Source: Chryseobacterium angstadtii
GTDB lineage: Bacteria; Bacteroidota; Bacteroidia; Flavobacteriales; Weeksellaceae
DNA: 64,000 bases
Direction of reading: 5' to 3'
Assembly (NCBI RefSeq): GCF_001045465.1
Contig: NZ_LFND01000003.1
Span: 992,001-1,056,000, forward strand
Shown: positions 8,282 through 17,062 of the stretch, one piece after another
How positions within the stretch are numbered: the first letter of the stretch is position 1
How the letters are laid out: each line of letters begins with the position of its first letter
Translations under genes and position numbers: made by a program
Notes under the pieces: model-generated
What the model saw: only the letters and a program-made list of their open reading frames with translations
What the model was told of the DNA's origin: nothing
Databases searched by the model: none

Positions 8282-9028
8282 ATGAAAATATTAGTTTGTA
8301 TCAGTAGTGTTCCAGATACTACTTCCAAGATTAACTTTACGGCAGATAAATCTGCTTTCGACAAAAATGGAATTCAGTGGGTAATTAACCCTTTGGATGA
8401 ATTTGCATTAACAAAAGCGGTTAAACTTCAGGAATCTCAGGGTGCAACTGTAACAGTGATCAACGTAGGGGATCCGGCTACAGAAGCGGTCATCAGAAAA
8501 GCATTAGCTATTGGTGCCAATGATGCTGTGAGAGTAAACTTAGACCCTAAAGACAGCTATTCTACAGCAAAAGAAATTGCAGCTGTAGCTCAGAATGGTG
8601 GGTACGACCTTGTTCTTTGCGGAAAAGAATCTATTGATTACAATGGAGGTTCTGTTCCGGGAATGGTAGCTCAGTTATTGAATCAGCCTTTCGTAAACGC
8701 AACAGTAGGACTGGATGTAAACGGAAGCGAAGCTACTGCTGTAAGAGAAATTGAAGGTGGAAAAGAAACAATATCAGTAAAATTACCTGCGGTAATTGCA
8801 GGACAGAAAGGTTTGGTAGACGAAAAAGAGCTTATCATCCCGAATATGAGAGGAATTATGTCTGCAAGAACAAAGCCTTTGCAGGTGGTAGAGCCTACTT
8901 CTTCCGAAGTAAAAGTTCAGGGAGTATCTTATGACAGCGTGCCGCCAAGAGCTGCCGTGAAAATGGTTTCTCCGGATAATCTTGATGAATTGGTAAGACT
9001 GCTTCACGAAGAAGCTAAGGTAATCTAA
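8282..9028 (+). CDS. etfB: Electron transfer flavoprotein beta subunit
   Basis: The AMP-binding small subunit of ETF, which accepts electrons from acyl-CoA dehydrogenases and passes them toward the quinone pool. At 248 residues it has the family's length. It starts with MKILVCISSVPDT, continues with INPLDEFALTKAV, and contains the signature GKESIDYNGGSVPGMVAQ and the C-terminal half NMRGIMSARTKPL. The ATG at 8282 matches the usual family start; an upstream in-frame start would add eight unrelated residues. etfA follows after 42 bases, so both subunits should be co-translated. The later thiolase in this window fits the same fatty-acid breakdown route. Confidence 0.96.
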   Translation: MKILVCISSVPDTTSKINFTADKSAFDKNGIQWVINPLDEFALTKAVKLQESQGATVTVINVGDPATEAVIRKALAIGANDAVRVNLDPKDSYSTAKEIAAVAQNGGYDLVLCGKESIDYNGGSVPGMVAQLLNQPFVNATVGLDVNGSEATAVREIEGGKETISVKLPAVIAGQKGLVDEKELIIPNMRGIMSARTKPLQVVEPTSSEVKVQGVSYDSVPPRAAVKMVSPDNLDELVRLLHEEAKVI

Positions 9029-9070
9029 TCTTTCAATCCTTAAATTTTTTAATCTTTAAATTTTAAAAAA

Positions 9071-10018
9071 ATGGCAGTATTCGTATACGCAGAAAATATA
9101 AATGGAGTTTACAAGAAAGCGGCTTTGGAAGCAGTTTCTTATGCTAAAGCAGTGGCAGATCAGGCTGGAGATACCGTTACGGCAATCTCTGTAAACCCTA
9201 CAGATTCTTCAGATTTATTATACAAATATGGAGCATCCAATGTAATCAATATCAAAGACGAAGGTCTTAAAAATTTCTCGGCAAAAGCATTTGCTCAGGC
9301 GGTAAGTGAAGTGGCAGACGGAAATACAATTGTTTTCCCTCACACTACAGATGCTTCTTCTGTTGCTCCTATGCTTGCAGTAATGAAGAATTATTCTTTA
9401 ATTACCAACGTATTGGAAGCTCCTGAAAGCCTTTCTCCTTTCCAGGTGAAAAGAAAAGCTTTTTCAGGAAAAGGATTCATGCATGCAAAAGCTGAAGGAA
9501 ACGGAGTAATCATTACAGTTTCTCAAAATGCTTTCGGAGTAAAAGAAAATGCAGTATCAGGTTCAGAAGAAGTGAAAAACTTATCTGTAGCTAATGAAGA
9601 TACCAAAGTGATCTCTCACGAGCAGAGTTCAGGTAAATTAGACCTTAAAGAAGCAGAGGTGGTTGTTTCTGCAGGAAGAGGGATGAAAGGTCCTGAAAAC
9701 TGGGGAATGATTGAAGAGCTGGCGAATGTTCTTGGAGCTGCTACAGCATGTTCTAAACCGGTTTCAGACATCGGTTGGAGACCTCACACAGAACACGTAG
9801 GACAAACAGGTAAAGCAATTTCACCTAACCTTTATATCGCGGTAGGAATTTCAGGAGCTATTCAGCACCTGGCTGGAGTAAACTCTTCAAAAACGATCGT
9901 AGTTATCAACAATGATGCTGAAGCACCGTTCTTCAAATCTGCAGATTACGGAGTTGTGGGAGATGCATTCCAGATTATTCCTGCATTAACTGAAAAAATT
10001 AAAGCAATTAAAGGATAG
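9071..10018 (+). CDS. etfA: Electron transfer flavoprotein alpha subunit
   Basis: The FAD-binding large subunit of ETF, 315 residues. The N-terminal domain starts MAVFVYAEN. The C-terminal domain carries the FAD-binding core: VSAGRGMKGPENWGMIEELA (about 200-220), WRPHTEHVGQTGKAISPNLY and AVGISGAIQHLAGV, then NNDAEAPFFKSADYGVVGD. These match the family closely and in order. It is the second gene of an etfB-etfA unit and is followed within four bases by a family A palindrome and then a good terminator. Confidence 0.96.
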   Translation: MAVFVYAENINGVYKKAALEAVSYAKAVADQAGDTVTAISVNPTDSSDLLYKYGASNVINIKDEGLKNFSAKAFAQAVSEVADGNTIVFPHTTDASSVAPMLAVMKNYSLITNVLEAPESLSPFQVKRKAFSGKGFMHAKAEGNGVIITVSQNAFGVKENAVSGSEEVKNLSVANEDTKVISHEQSSGKLDLKEAEVVVSAGRGMKGPENWGMIEELANVLGAATACSKPVSDIGWRPHTEHVGQTGKAISPNLYIAVGISGAIQHLAGVNSSKTIVVINNDAEAPFFKSADYGVVGDAFQIIPALTEKIKAIKG

Positions 10019-10021
10019 AAA

Positions 10022-10123
10022 GTCAATATTGAATTGTCAATTCGCTACACTGTCAACTGAATAAAATCAATGCATTACGATATTGATTCGTTGATGAAGT
10101 AAAATTGACTGTTCATTATTCAC
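10022..10123. repeat. Imperfect palindrome, family A (third copy)
   Basis: The left arm starts GTCAATATTGAATTGTCAAT and pairs imperfectly with AAAATTGACTGTTCATTATT plus CAC at the right end. An inner AATCAAT/ATTGATT pair adds further folding. The arms resemble the family A units at 1231-1417. It begins three bases after the etfA stop codon. Confidence 0.7.
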
Positions 10124-10141
10124 AATTTTCACATATACAAT

Positions 10142-10173
10142 AAAAGCTCGGGCTTTTCCGGGCTTTTATTTTT
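10142..10173 (+). terminator. Terminator of the etfBA unit
   Basis: AAAAGC-CGG and CCG-GCTTTT arms around a short loop, followed by ATTTTT. Confidence 0.8.
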
Positions 10174-10208
10174 GCGTAAAAAACTGAAATCACAATAAAA
10201 AATTAATC

Positions 10209-10216
10209 TATATTTG
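10209..10216 (+). promoter_or_regulatory. -7 element directly before the bifunctional nuclease gene
   Basis: TATATTTG ends five bases before the ATG at 10222. Transcription normally begins about five to seven bases after this box, so the mRNA may start at or next to the start codon. No clear TTTG lies at the usual upstream distance. Confidence 0.55.
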
Positions 10217-10221
10217 TAGCT

Positions 10222-10821
10222 ATGGATTATAAGCAGCTAATTATTCGCGGAATATCGTACAGCCAGACCCAATCGGGGGCGTACGCTTTGTTATTGGAAC
10301 ATGAAGAGACACATATAAAATTACCTGTTGTTATAGGAAATTTCGAGGCTCAGTCCATTTCTCTCGGATTGGAAAAAGATATCCATCCGCCGCGTCCACT
10401 TACCCATGATTTATTCACAAAATTTATAGTTTCAGCCAATTATGAATTGGTTTCAGTAATCATCTATCAGATTGTAGATGGCGTATTTTTTTCCAATATT
10501 AATTTCAAAAACAAGGCGAACGAAGAAGAGCTGATCCTTGATGCTAGAACTTCTGACGCTGTTGCCATGGCGGTAAGATTTGATGCTCCTATCTTTACCA
10601 CGCAGCAGGTGCTGAATGAAGCGGGAATTCTTCTGGAGCTGGAAGATGTTTCAAAAGAAGATGAGCCTTTTTCTGAAACCGTACAGTCGGAGGACAATCT
10701 GAAGGCGGTATCAATGGAAGAACTTCAAAAATTACTGGAAGAAGCTGTAAAAGAAGAAGATTTTGATACAGCTTTGGAAATTCAGGAAGAAATTAAAAGA
10801 AGAAAAAGGAAAATTGATTAA
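10222..10821 (+). CDS. Bifunctional nuclease family (DUF151) protein with UVR motif
   Basis: A 199-residue cytosolic protein with two parts. Residues 1-130 form the BFN/DUF151 domain: LPVVIGNFEAQSISLGLE, RPLTHDLF and DARTSDAVAMAVRFDAPIF are its conserved blocks. Residues 155-199 form a charged helical hairpin, MEELQKLLEEAVKEEDFDTA, which resembles the UvrB/UvrC interaction (UVR) motif. Plant and bacterial relatives are described as nucleases, but the in vivo substrate here is unknown. The next gene, a nucleoside permease, starts 22 bases downstream, so salvage of nucleic-acid breakdown products is a plausible shared theme. The -7 box sits unusually close to the start codon. Confidence 0.88.
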   Translation: MDYKQLIIRGISYSQTQSGAYALLLEHEETHIKLPVVIGNFEAQSISLGLEKDIHPPRPLTHDLFTKFIVSANYELVSVIIYQIVDGVFFSNINFKNKANEEELILDARTSDAVAMAVRFDAPIFTTQQVLNEAGILLELEDVSKEDEPFSETVQSEDNLKAVSMEELQKLLEEAVKEEDFDTALEIQEEIKRRKRKID

Positions 10822-10843
10822 AAGAGATACTTTATACTAAACT

Positions 10844-12226
10844 ATGAATTTAAAATTACGACTGACCATCCTCAGTTTTCTCCAGTTTTTTGTGTGGGGA
10901 GCATGGCTGATTACGATGGCTAATTTTTGGTTCGGTACAAAACACTGGGATGGAACCCAGTTCGGAGCCGTTTTCGGAACAATGGGAATAGCTTCTATTT
11001 TTATGCCAACCATCACCGGTATTATTGCAGACCGCTGGATCAATGCAGAACGTATCTTTTCGGTACTGCATATCCTTTATGGGGTGATCCTTTTTATACT
11101 GCCTCATTCTGCAGATCCCAATTCTTTCTTCTCGCTTATGCTTTTGGCTATGTGTTTTTATATGCCTACCATTGCTCTTGCGAATTCTATTTCTTATACA
11201 ATCCTGAAAAACAGTAATCTGGATGTCGTGAAAGATTTTCCGCCGATTCGTGTTTGGGGAACCATTGGGTTTATTGTAGCCATGTGGATTACCAATCTTA
11301 CAGGAAATAAGGCTACGGAAGGGCAGTTCTATATCGGAGGAGCTATTGCTATATTTTTAGGAATTTATGCGCTTACTTTACCTAAATGTCCGCCGCAGAA
11401 ACTTATTGATAAAAGTGCTCCGCTATACGAGCAGCTGGGTCTTAATGCTTTTAAACTTTTCGGAAGTTATAAAATGGCCCTGTTCTTTTTGTTTTCAATG
11501 CTTTTAGGGGCAGCGCTTCAGTTAACGAACGCTTATGGAGATGTATTTTTAAGTGAATTTGCCCATTTCCCGAAATATGCAGATTCATTTGTAGTACAGA
11601 GATCTACGATTATTATGTCGATTTCACAGGTTTCGGAGACTTTATTTATTTTGGCCATTCCTTTTTTCCTGAAGAAATTCGGAATTAAAAAGGTAATGCT
11701 GATGTCAATGCTGGCCTGGGTACTCAGGTTTGGGTTCTTTGCCTACGGAGTTCCGGATGGTTTTGGACTTTCACTGATTATTTTCTCATGCATCGTATAC
11801 GGAATGGCATTTGATTTTTTCAATATTTCAGGTTCTCTTTTCGTAGAAACAACGACCGACAAAAAGATACGTTCTTCTGCTCAGGGGTTATTTATGATGA
11901 TGACCAACGGGTTTGGTGCTCTTTTCGGAAGTTATATTGCAGGTTGGGCTATTGATAAATTTTTTACACATAAATTTACCACAGCTTCAGATTTGTCTGC
12001 TTATCTGGATACTACTGCCGATAATCCTACTTTTCTGCAGATTCTTAAAGACAGTTTCAACTCAGCAGTCAATACGGATGGAACTCTTTCTTCTGTAGTG
12101 ATGGTGAAAGACTGGCAGAATATATGGTTGTCTTTCGCAATCTATGCGTTGGTTCTTGCCATATTCTTCGCTATTTTATTCAGACATAAACACAATCCGG
12201 AAGACGTTTCTTCAGTGAAACATTAA
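10844..12226 (+). CDS. Nucleoside:H+ symporter (NupG/XapB-like MFS)
   Basis: A 460-residue inner-membrane transporter with about twelve predicted membrane helices. The N-terminal FFVWGAWLITMANFWF segment, TGIIADRWINAERIF after helix 2, and the central loop LPKCPPQK are characteristic of the NHS family of nucleoside permeases. It probably imports nucleosides by proton symport. It follows the bifunctional nuclease gene by 22 bases and is closed by a strong terminator, so the two form a transcription unit. Confidence 0.9.
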   Translation: MNLKLRLTILSFLQFFVWGAWLITMANFWFGTKHWDGTQFGAVFGTMGIASIFMPTITGIIADRWINAERIFSVLHILYGVILFILPHSADPNSFFSLMLLAMCFYMPTIALANSISYTILKNSNLDVVKDFPPIRVWGTIGFIVAMWITNLTGNKATEGQFYIGGAIAIFLGIYALTLPKCPPQKLIDKSAPLYEQLGLNAFKLFGSYKMALFFLFSMLLGAALQLTNAYGDVFLSEFAHFPKYADSFVVQRSTIIMSISQVSETLFILAIPFFLKKFGIKKVMLMSMLAWVLRFGFFAYGVPDGFGLSLIIFSCIVYGMAFDFFNISGSLFVETTTDKKIRSSAQGLFMMMTNGFGALFGSYIAGWAIDKFFTHKFTTASDLSAYLDTTADNPTFLQILKDSFNSAVNTDGTLSSVVMVKDWQNIWLSFAIYALVLAIFFAILFRHKHNPEDVSSVKH

Positions 12227-12252
12227 TCTGCCGATCTGATTGATAAAATATT

Positions 12253-12290
12253 AAATTGCACTTTTGAAAAAAAGTGCAATTTTTTTTATT
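12253..12290 (+). terminator. Strong terminator after the nucleoside permease
   Basis: A perfect long stem, AAATTGCACTTTT against AAAAGTGCAATTT around a small A-rich loop, followed by a T run. Confidence 0.92.
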
Positions 12291-12340
12291 TCCAGGCAAC
12301 CTTTTAAAATAAATTCCGTCTTATAGATAGAAAACGATAC

Positions 12341-12895
12341 ATGGAGAATCTCGAAAAGAATTTTTTACTGGCTAAAAAGCAGGACCGGAAGGCCCAGAAA
12401 GCTCTCTATGAGATGTTTTCAGCTAAAATGCTGGCCATATCAAATTCTTATACGAACAATGTTCATGATGCAGAAGATATTCTTCTCAGCGCGTTTATGA
12501 AATGTTTTACGAAGCTGGATGAATGCAGAGACTGGAAAAGCTTTCCGTTCTGGCTGAGGAAAATTGTGGTTAACGATTCTATCACCTTTGTCAGGAAGAG
12601 CAGAAATATTCTTTATACTGATATAGAAATCGCGGACGATTATTCAGATGAAGATACGGATGAACGGCTTGAGGCGCTTAATATTGAGGAAATATTTTCA
12701 CAAATGCCTACGGGATACAGATTGATTTTCAATTTATATGTTTTTGAAGAGAAAAAGCATCAGGAGATCGCAGAAATTCTGAATATTTCAGAAGGGACCA
12801 GTAAAAGCCAGCTGAGCAAGGCAAAAAAATGGCTTACAGAATTTTTAAAAGCAAAAGAAAATGAAAAAAGAGATACTGAATCAGTTAAAGTCTGA
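12341..12895 (+). CDS. ECF-type sigma-70 family RNA polymerase sigma factor
   Basis: A 184-residue sigma factor with the two ECF domains. Region 2 spans about residues 20-90 (YTNNVHDAEDILLSAFMKCF, then FPFWLRKIVVNDSITFVRK). Region 4 covers about 125-175 with the helix-turn-helix HQEIAEILNISEGTSKSQL. It redirects RNA polymerase to a small regulon. The 3' end overlaps the next gene by 35 bases in another frame, so the downstream transmembrane protein is likely its anti-sigma factor. Which signal it answers is not evident. Confidence 0.92.
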   Translation: MENLEKNFLLAKKQDRKAQKALYEMFSAKMLAISNSYTNNVHDAEDILLSAFMKCFTKLDECRDWKSFPFWLRKIVVNDSITFVRKSRNILYTDIEIADDYSDEDTDERLEALNIEEIFSQMPTGYRLIFNLYVFEEKKHQEIAEILNISEGTSKSQLSKAKKWLTEFLKAKENEKRDTESVKV

Positions 12896-13580
12896 TTATG
12901 AAAGGCTCGAAATAAGGCCTTCTGAGGATCTTTGGGATAGAATGGATCAGAAATTGGATGAAGCTCCTGAAATGCCTTTAAAATGGTCTTTTCAGTGGTG
13001 GAAATACGCTGCTGTAATCTTGCTGTTTATTTCTGCCGGAACTTTTATTTATTTCAATACTTATAAAACGAAATTGGATGGTCAGAAAACGAACTATGCC
13101 GTGAAAAAAGATGTAGAAAAAACAGTTAATCCAATCAACGTTGATTTTAAAAATCCACCTGTTATTTCAAATGACCAAGTGGTTGAGAGAGATGACATGA
13201 AAATTGTAAATGAAGATCGTAAAAAAGATGCCTCTGATCAGGTTCCACTTTCTGATCAAGAAAATAAAATAGCAGAAACTCAAATTATCCAGCATAAAGA
13301 ACCAACCCAGAATTTGAGCCAGCCGGAAAATATTTTTGCTAATCCGGAAAGGGCTGAAAATATGAACCCTTCCGATCCTCCAGTCATTGCAGATGCTAAT
13401 CCGTTAAAACCCAATTACATCAGCTCTGATGAACTTTTACAAGGACGGGAATTTGATAAAGCCAGAGAAAGATCCAGGAAAGACGAACGGAAATTAGGAG
13501 CTTTTAAATTTAATAAAGTGGTTCCGAATGTAGGGAATGTTACTGTTTTGGGAGTAACTGTTTACCTCGAATCCAAATAA
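12861..13580 (+). CDS. Putative membrane anti-sigma factor
   Basis: A 239-residue protein. A cytoplasmic N-terminal part of about 50 residues (LKSDYERLEIRPSEDLWDRM) is followed by one membrane helix around residues 55-72, then a long polar, Q/N/E/P-rich periplasmic part. The topology and the overlap with the sigma factor gene fit an anti-sigma factor that holds the sigma factor at the membrane. No zinc-binding HxxxCxxC motif is present. The sequence itself is not conserved enough to prove the role. The next gene, an outer-membrane-like protein, may belong to the same unit. Confidence 0.7.
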   Translation: MKKEILNQLKSDYERLEIRPSEDLWDRMDQKLDEAPEMPLKWSFQWWKYAAVILLFISAGTFIYFNTYKTKLDGQKTNYAVKKDVEKTVNPINVDFKNPPVISNDQVVERDDMKIVNEDRKKDASDQVPLSDQENKIAETQIIQHKEPTQNLSQPENIFANPERAENMNPSDPPVIADANPLKPNYISSDELLQGREFDKARERSRKDERKLGAFKFNKVVPNVGNVTVLGVTVYLESK

Positions 13581-13658
13581 ATTATAAACTTTTTATAGAA
13601 TCATGATACTGTCCTGAAGTAGGGACAGCGCTAAAATAGGGTCTAAAAATTAAAAAAT

Positions 13659-14753
13659 ATGAGAACAAAACTAATCTTCATGGCTGTTGTAATGGCTTTT
13701 ACATACGGTATCGCTCAGGAAAGGCCAGATATAAACCCGCAGATTAAAATCTATTCAAAGAAAATTGACAGTATTGTAGTTTCGGAAAAATTTAAAATGA
13801 ATACAGAGCTGGATAGGATTGATAAAGATTTTAAAGAAAAGAAAATCACATCGGAAGAGAAACAGAAACAGCGCTCTGAAATTGCTTCAAAATACCAGCA
13901 AACCATTAATGAAAAAGTAGATGCCCAGCAAAGTGAACTCCAGGACGCAACAAAAGAAATGGTTAAAAATGCAGTCTTTATGGATCGGGACAGTACCGGT
14001 AACAGGAATGAAATGTGGTTCGGGTTTAATGGATTGAATATGAAACTGGGTCAGAAACGAAATAAAGATCCAAAGCAGGCTTTGCAAACCGTGGAGTTTT
14101 CTGCCAGTATGATGGGAACCGGACTGACATCCAAAAATCAGCCTTTTAATTTTTATGATAAAAACTCCGATACCAGAAATACGATTATCAATTCTTCACA
14201 GATGGCGTTGAGATATGAAGGGCAGCTGGGAGGTTTTAAAAGTCCTGTATTTTACAGAGTAGGCTTAGGAATGAGACTTGATCAATATGTTCCTAAATAC
14301 GGAAAAATTTTCAAGCAGGAAGGTCATAATTTATTTGTAGATGATTTTGACCGTGGCAGTTTGAAAAGAACCCAATTCAACAATACTTATGTCTACATAC
14401 CCGTTGATTTAAGATTTGTATTGAATCCAAAGTATATAGAACATGGAGGAGTTCAGTATCTTGATAACAGAAAAAGACAGCTGAGTCTGGTAATGGGAGT
14501 TTATGGCGGTGTAAAAGTAGGCAGTACCAATTATATAAAATATTCCAACGAAAATTCCGGAAGAATCGTAGAAAGAGAAAAAATAATGCAGGGTGTGAAT
14601 GATTTTATCGTGGGTGGAAAATTCGGAATCAGTTACGGAAGTTTTAAGGTATTTGTTCAGAAAGATTTTACGCCTGTATTTAGCGATAGTGCGCTTCTAA
14701 AGAATAAATACGGAGTACAGATCGGGATAGAATTCGTTAATATTATTTTTTAA
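13659..14753 (+). CDS. Exported protein, coiled coil plus outer-membrane barrel-like region
   Basis: A 364-residue protein with a signal peptide of about 19 residues ending in YGIAQE. Residues 30-105 are highly charged and predicted coiled coil. From about residue 110 to the end, alternating hydrophobic/polar strands dominate, and the last residues NIIF end in phenylalanine, the usual closing residue of outer-membrane beta-barrels. I do not recognise a named family. It lies 78 bases after the putative anti-sigma gene with only a small hairpin (about 13610-13629) between, and may be a target or partner of that sigma system. Confidence 0.65.
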   Translation: MRTKLIFMAVVMAFTYGIAQERPDINPQIKIYSKKIDSIVVSEKFKMNTELDRIDKDFKEKKITSEEKQKQRSEIASKYQQTINEKVDAQQSELQDATKEMVKNAVFMDRDSTGNRNEMWFGFNGLNMKLGQKRNKDPKQALQTVEFSASMMGTGLTSKNQPFNFYDKNSDTRNTIINSSQMALRYEGQLGGFKSPVFYRVGLGMRLDQYVPKYGKIFKQEGHNLFVDDFDRGSLKRTQFNNTYVYIPVDLRFVLNPKYIEHGGVQYLDNRKRQLSLVMGVYGGVKVGSTNYIKYSNENSGRIVEREKIMQGVNDFIVGGKFGISYGSFKVFVQKDFTPVFSDSALLKNKYGVQIGIEFVNIIF

Positions 14754-14848
14754 ATTCATAATTTATAATGTCATATATTGGATATAATGTAATTTTAATT
14801 GGTTTTTATTGATGCTAACGAATGTTTGTGCGCCAATCATCCGTTTTT

Positions 14849-14880
14849 AAAACACACTGTTTAAAAGTGTGTTTTTTTTT
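14849..14880 (+). terminator. Terminator after the sigma/anti-sigma/barrel unit
   Basis: A perfect AAAACACACT/AGTGTGTTTT stem around GTTTAAA, followed by a T run. Confidence 0.9.
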
Positions 14881-14902
14881 GTATTTTGGCACTTTAGTAA
14901 AT

Positions 14903-15307
14903 ATGAAAAATATTCAGTTATTAGGATTGATACTAGTGGTTGCAGGCAGTTTTCTGCCTCTTGTGCATGTGCCTATTATCGGCAACTGGAACTACTGGAA
15001 ACTGGACCATTATCTGGCCATTGCATGCTGGATTTTTTCGGCCTGTGCTGTTTTCGGAATTGTAAATAATAATGCGAAAATGGTAAGGCTGTTCGGCTTT
15101 CTGTTGATTGCATTATTCGGGTTCACTCTGGTGGCGGTTAAAATGCAATCTCTGGAATATTTCAGCTTCCTGCCTTTCAAATCCTGGAGAGAGGCTTTTG
15201 CAGGAGTGGTAAAGTTGAAATGGGGCTGGATTATAGAATTTTTAGGGGCTTTTCTGATGATATTCTCTTCAGGTAACAGAAAAGTAAATAAACGTACTCA
15301 GATATGA
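14903..15307 (+). CDS. Small membrane protein of unknown function
   Basis: A 134-residue integral membrane protein with about four hydrophobic helices (residues 3-22, 30-50, 57-77 and 105-125). The start at 14903 was chosen because the longer reading frame reaches back into the preceding terminator. No known motif is visible. Its stop codon overlaps the ATG of the next gene (ATGA at 15304), which couples translation of the two and suggests a shared role. Confidence 0.65.
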   Translation: MKNIQLLGLILVVAGSFLPLVHVPIIGNWNYWKLDHYLAIACWIFSACAVFGIVNNNAKMVRLFGFLLIALFGFTLVAVKMQSLEYFSFLPFKSWREAFAGVVKLKWGWIIEFLGAFLMIFSSGNRKVNKRTQI

Positions 15308-15717
15308 ATTATTTAAAAATAGTATCAGCCGCTTTATTGGTGCTGGTATGTTCACAGGCTAAATCTCAGGATACAGAATTTGGTAAACCTGATAAGCCTG
15401 CTAAATGCAAAAACATAAGAAGTGGAAAGTTTTTGCGTGCTAATTATCCGGAGGGGATTTGGTATATGACTATTAAAGGAAATACCCAGACCGAATATTT
15501 TAATAACGGAAAAGATTATATAAAATCTACATTGGTCTTTGTAGACGACTGTAATTATAAAGTGATCGTATTGGAGAAATCTGATAAGAACGATCCTATG
15601 CAGGTTGGGGATGTTGTGAATAATACGATTGTGGAAACACAGGACAATTTAATCAAGTTGCATTCTAAAATTGGAAATGATCAGTTTGAAGTGATCTACG
15701 TAAAAGAAAAAAAATAG
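15304..15717 (+). CDS. Exported protein of unknown function
   Basis: A 137-residue protein with a signal peptide (hydrophobic residues 6-17, cleavage near AKSQD). The mature part has two cysteines and a beta-rich look, with IRSGKFLRANYPEGIWYMTI near its start. I do not recognise a family. It is translationally coupled to the upstream membrane protein by a 4-base overlap, so the two are probably made together. The thiolase gene begins 60 bases downstream. Confidence 0.65.
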   Translation: MNYLKIVSAALLVLVCSQAKSQDTEFGKPDKPAKCKNIRSGKFLRANYPEGIWYMTIKGNTQTEYFNNGKDYIKSTLVFVDDCNYKVIVLEKSDKNDPMQVGDVVNNTIVETQDNLIKLHSKIGNDQFEVIYVKEKK

Positions 15718-15777
15718 TATAATACAGTGAGGCCGGAAGGCAGCATTTTGTTTAAAAAAAAAGTAAATATAATACAC

Positions 15778-16956
15778 ATGAAAGAAGTATTCATTGTTTC
15801 CGCAGTAAGAACTCCTATCGGGAGTTTTATGGGAAGCCTTTCAACAGTTCCGGCTACAAAGCTTGGATCTGCTGCCGTAAAAGGAGCATTAGATAAAATT
15901 GGTCTTGATCCGAAAAAGGTTCAGGAAATTTATATGGGAAATGTGCTGCAGGCAGGTGAGGGCCAGGCACCGGCCCGCCAGGTGGCTTTAGGAGCAGGTT
16001 TGTCTATTGAGACACCTTCTACTACGGTAAATAAAGTGTGTGCATCAGGAATGAAAGCCGTGAGTATGGCTGCACAGGCTATTAAAGCTGGTGATGCTGA
16101 AATAATTGTAGCAGGAGGTATGGAAAACATGTCTTCAGTTCCGCATTATTACAATGCAAGAATAGCTACTAAACTGGGAGATATCAAAATGCAGGACGGA
16201 ATGGTTCTGGACGGTCTTACAGACGTATACGGTAAAGTACATATGGGAGTATGTGCAGAGAAATGTGCTGTAGACTACAATATCTCAAGAGAAGATCAGG
16301 ATAATTTTGCTATAGAATCTTACAAAAGATCTGCTAAAGCCTGGAGCGAAGGAAAATTCGCGGAAGAAGTAGTACCGGTTGAAATTCCTCAAAGGAAAGG
16401 AGATCCGGTTATATTTGCAGAAGATGAAGAATATAAAGCTGTAAATTTTGACAGACTTCCTACACTTCCTACGGTATTCAAAAAAGAAAACGGTACGGTA
16501 ACAGCAGCCAATGCGTCTACGTTAAATGACGGTGCTTCTGCATTGATCCTTGTCTCTAAGGAAAAAATGGAAGAACTGGGACTTAAGCCTTTAGCCAGAA
16601 TCGTATCTTATGCAGATGCAGCTCAGGAGCCTGAGAACTTTACGACTGCTCCTGCAAAAGCACTTCCGATTGCTCTTAAAAAAGCAGGTCTGGAGATTTC
16701 AGATATTGACTTCTTCGAATTTAACGAAGCGTTTTCTGTAGTAGGTCTTGCGAACAACCAAATCTTAAATCTGGATGCTTCTAAAGTAAACGTAAACGGA
16801 GGCGCAGTAGCCATCGGACATCCACTGGGAAGTTCAGGATCAAGAATCATTGTTACGTTAATCAATGTACTGAAGCAGAATAATGCAAAATACGGTGCTG
16901 CAGCTATCTGTAACGGTGGTGGCGGTGCTTCTGCTATCGTGATTGAAAATATGTAA
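15778..16956 (+). CDS. Acetyl-CoA C-acetyltransferase (thiolase)
   Basis: A 392-residue thiolase II-type enzyme that condenses or cleaves acetoacetyl-CoA. The active-site residues are visible: Cys88 in VNKVCASGM, His348 in AIGHPLGSSGSR and Cys378 in ICNGGGGAS, at exactly the spacing known from the family. The ATG at 15778 matches the usual start MKEVFIVSAVRTPIG; upstream in-frame starts lie in non-conserved sequence. It is cytosolic. It can feed the mevalonate route (a mevalonate kinase is encoded at 23.5 kb) or act in fatty-acid breakdown with ETF. Confidence 0.95.
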   Translation: MKEVFIVSAVRTPIGSFMGSLSTVPATKLGSAAVKGALDKIGLDPKKVQEIYMGNVLQAGEGQAPARQVALGAGLSIETPSTTVNKVCASGMKAVSMAAQAIKAGDAEIIVAGGMENMSSVPHYYNARIATKLGDIKMQDGMVLDGLTDVYGKVHMGVCAEKCAVDYNISREDQDNFAIESYKRSAKAWSEGKFAEEVVPVEIPQRKGDPVIFAEDEEYKAVNFDRLPTLPTVFKKENGTVTAANASTLNDGASALILVSKEKMEELGLKPLARIVSYADAAQEPENFTTAPAKALPIALKKAGLEISDIDFFEFNEAFSVVGLANNQILNLDASKVNVNGGAVAIGHPLGSSGSRIIVTLINVLKQNNAKYGAAAICNGGGGASAIVIENM

Positions 16957-16977
16957 TATACTCTTAAATAATATTTT

Positions 16978-17032
16978 GCCATTAAGGAATCGATAATTTT
17001 TATAAATTCTTATCGATTTCTTAATGGTTTTT
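16978..17032 (+). terminator. Long terminator hairpin after thiolase
   Basis: Arms of about 19 bases, GCCATTAAGGAATCGATAA against its near-complement, close an AT-rich loop and are followed by TTTT. Confidence 0.85.
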
Positions 17033-17033
17033 C

Positions 17034-17041
17034 TATTTTTG
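17034..17041 (+). promoter_or_regulatory. -7 element of the UMF1 transporter gene
   Basis: TATTTTTG lies directly after the thiolase terminator and 21 bases before the ATG at 17063. The upstream TTTG element is not obvious. Confidence 0.5.
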
Positions 17042-17062
17042 TGCTACTAATATTTATTTGAA

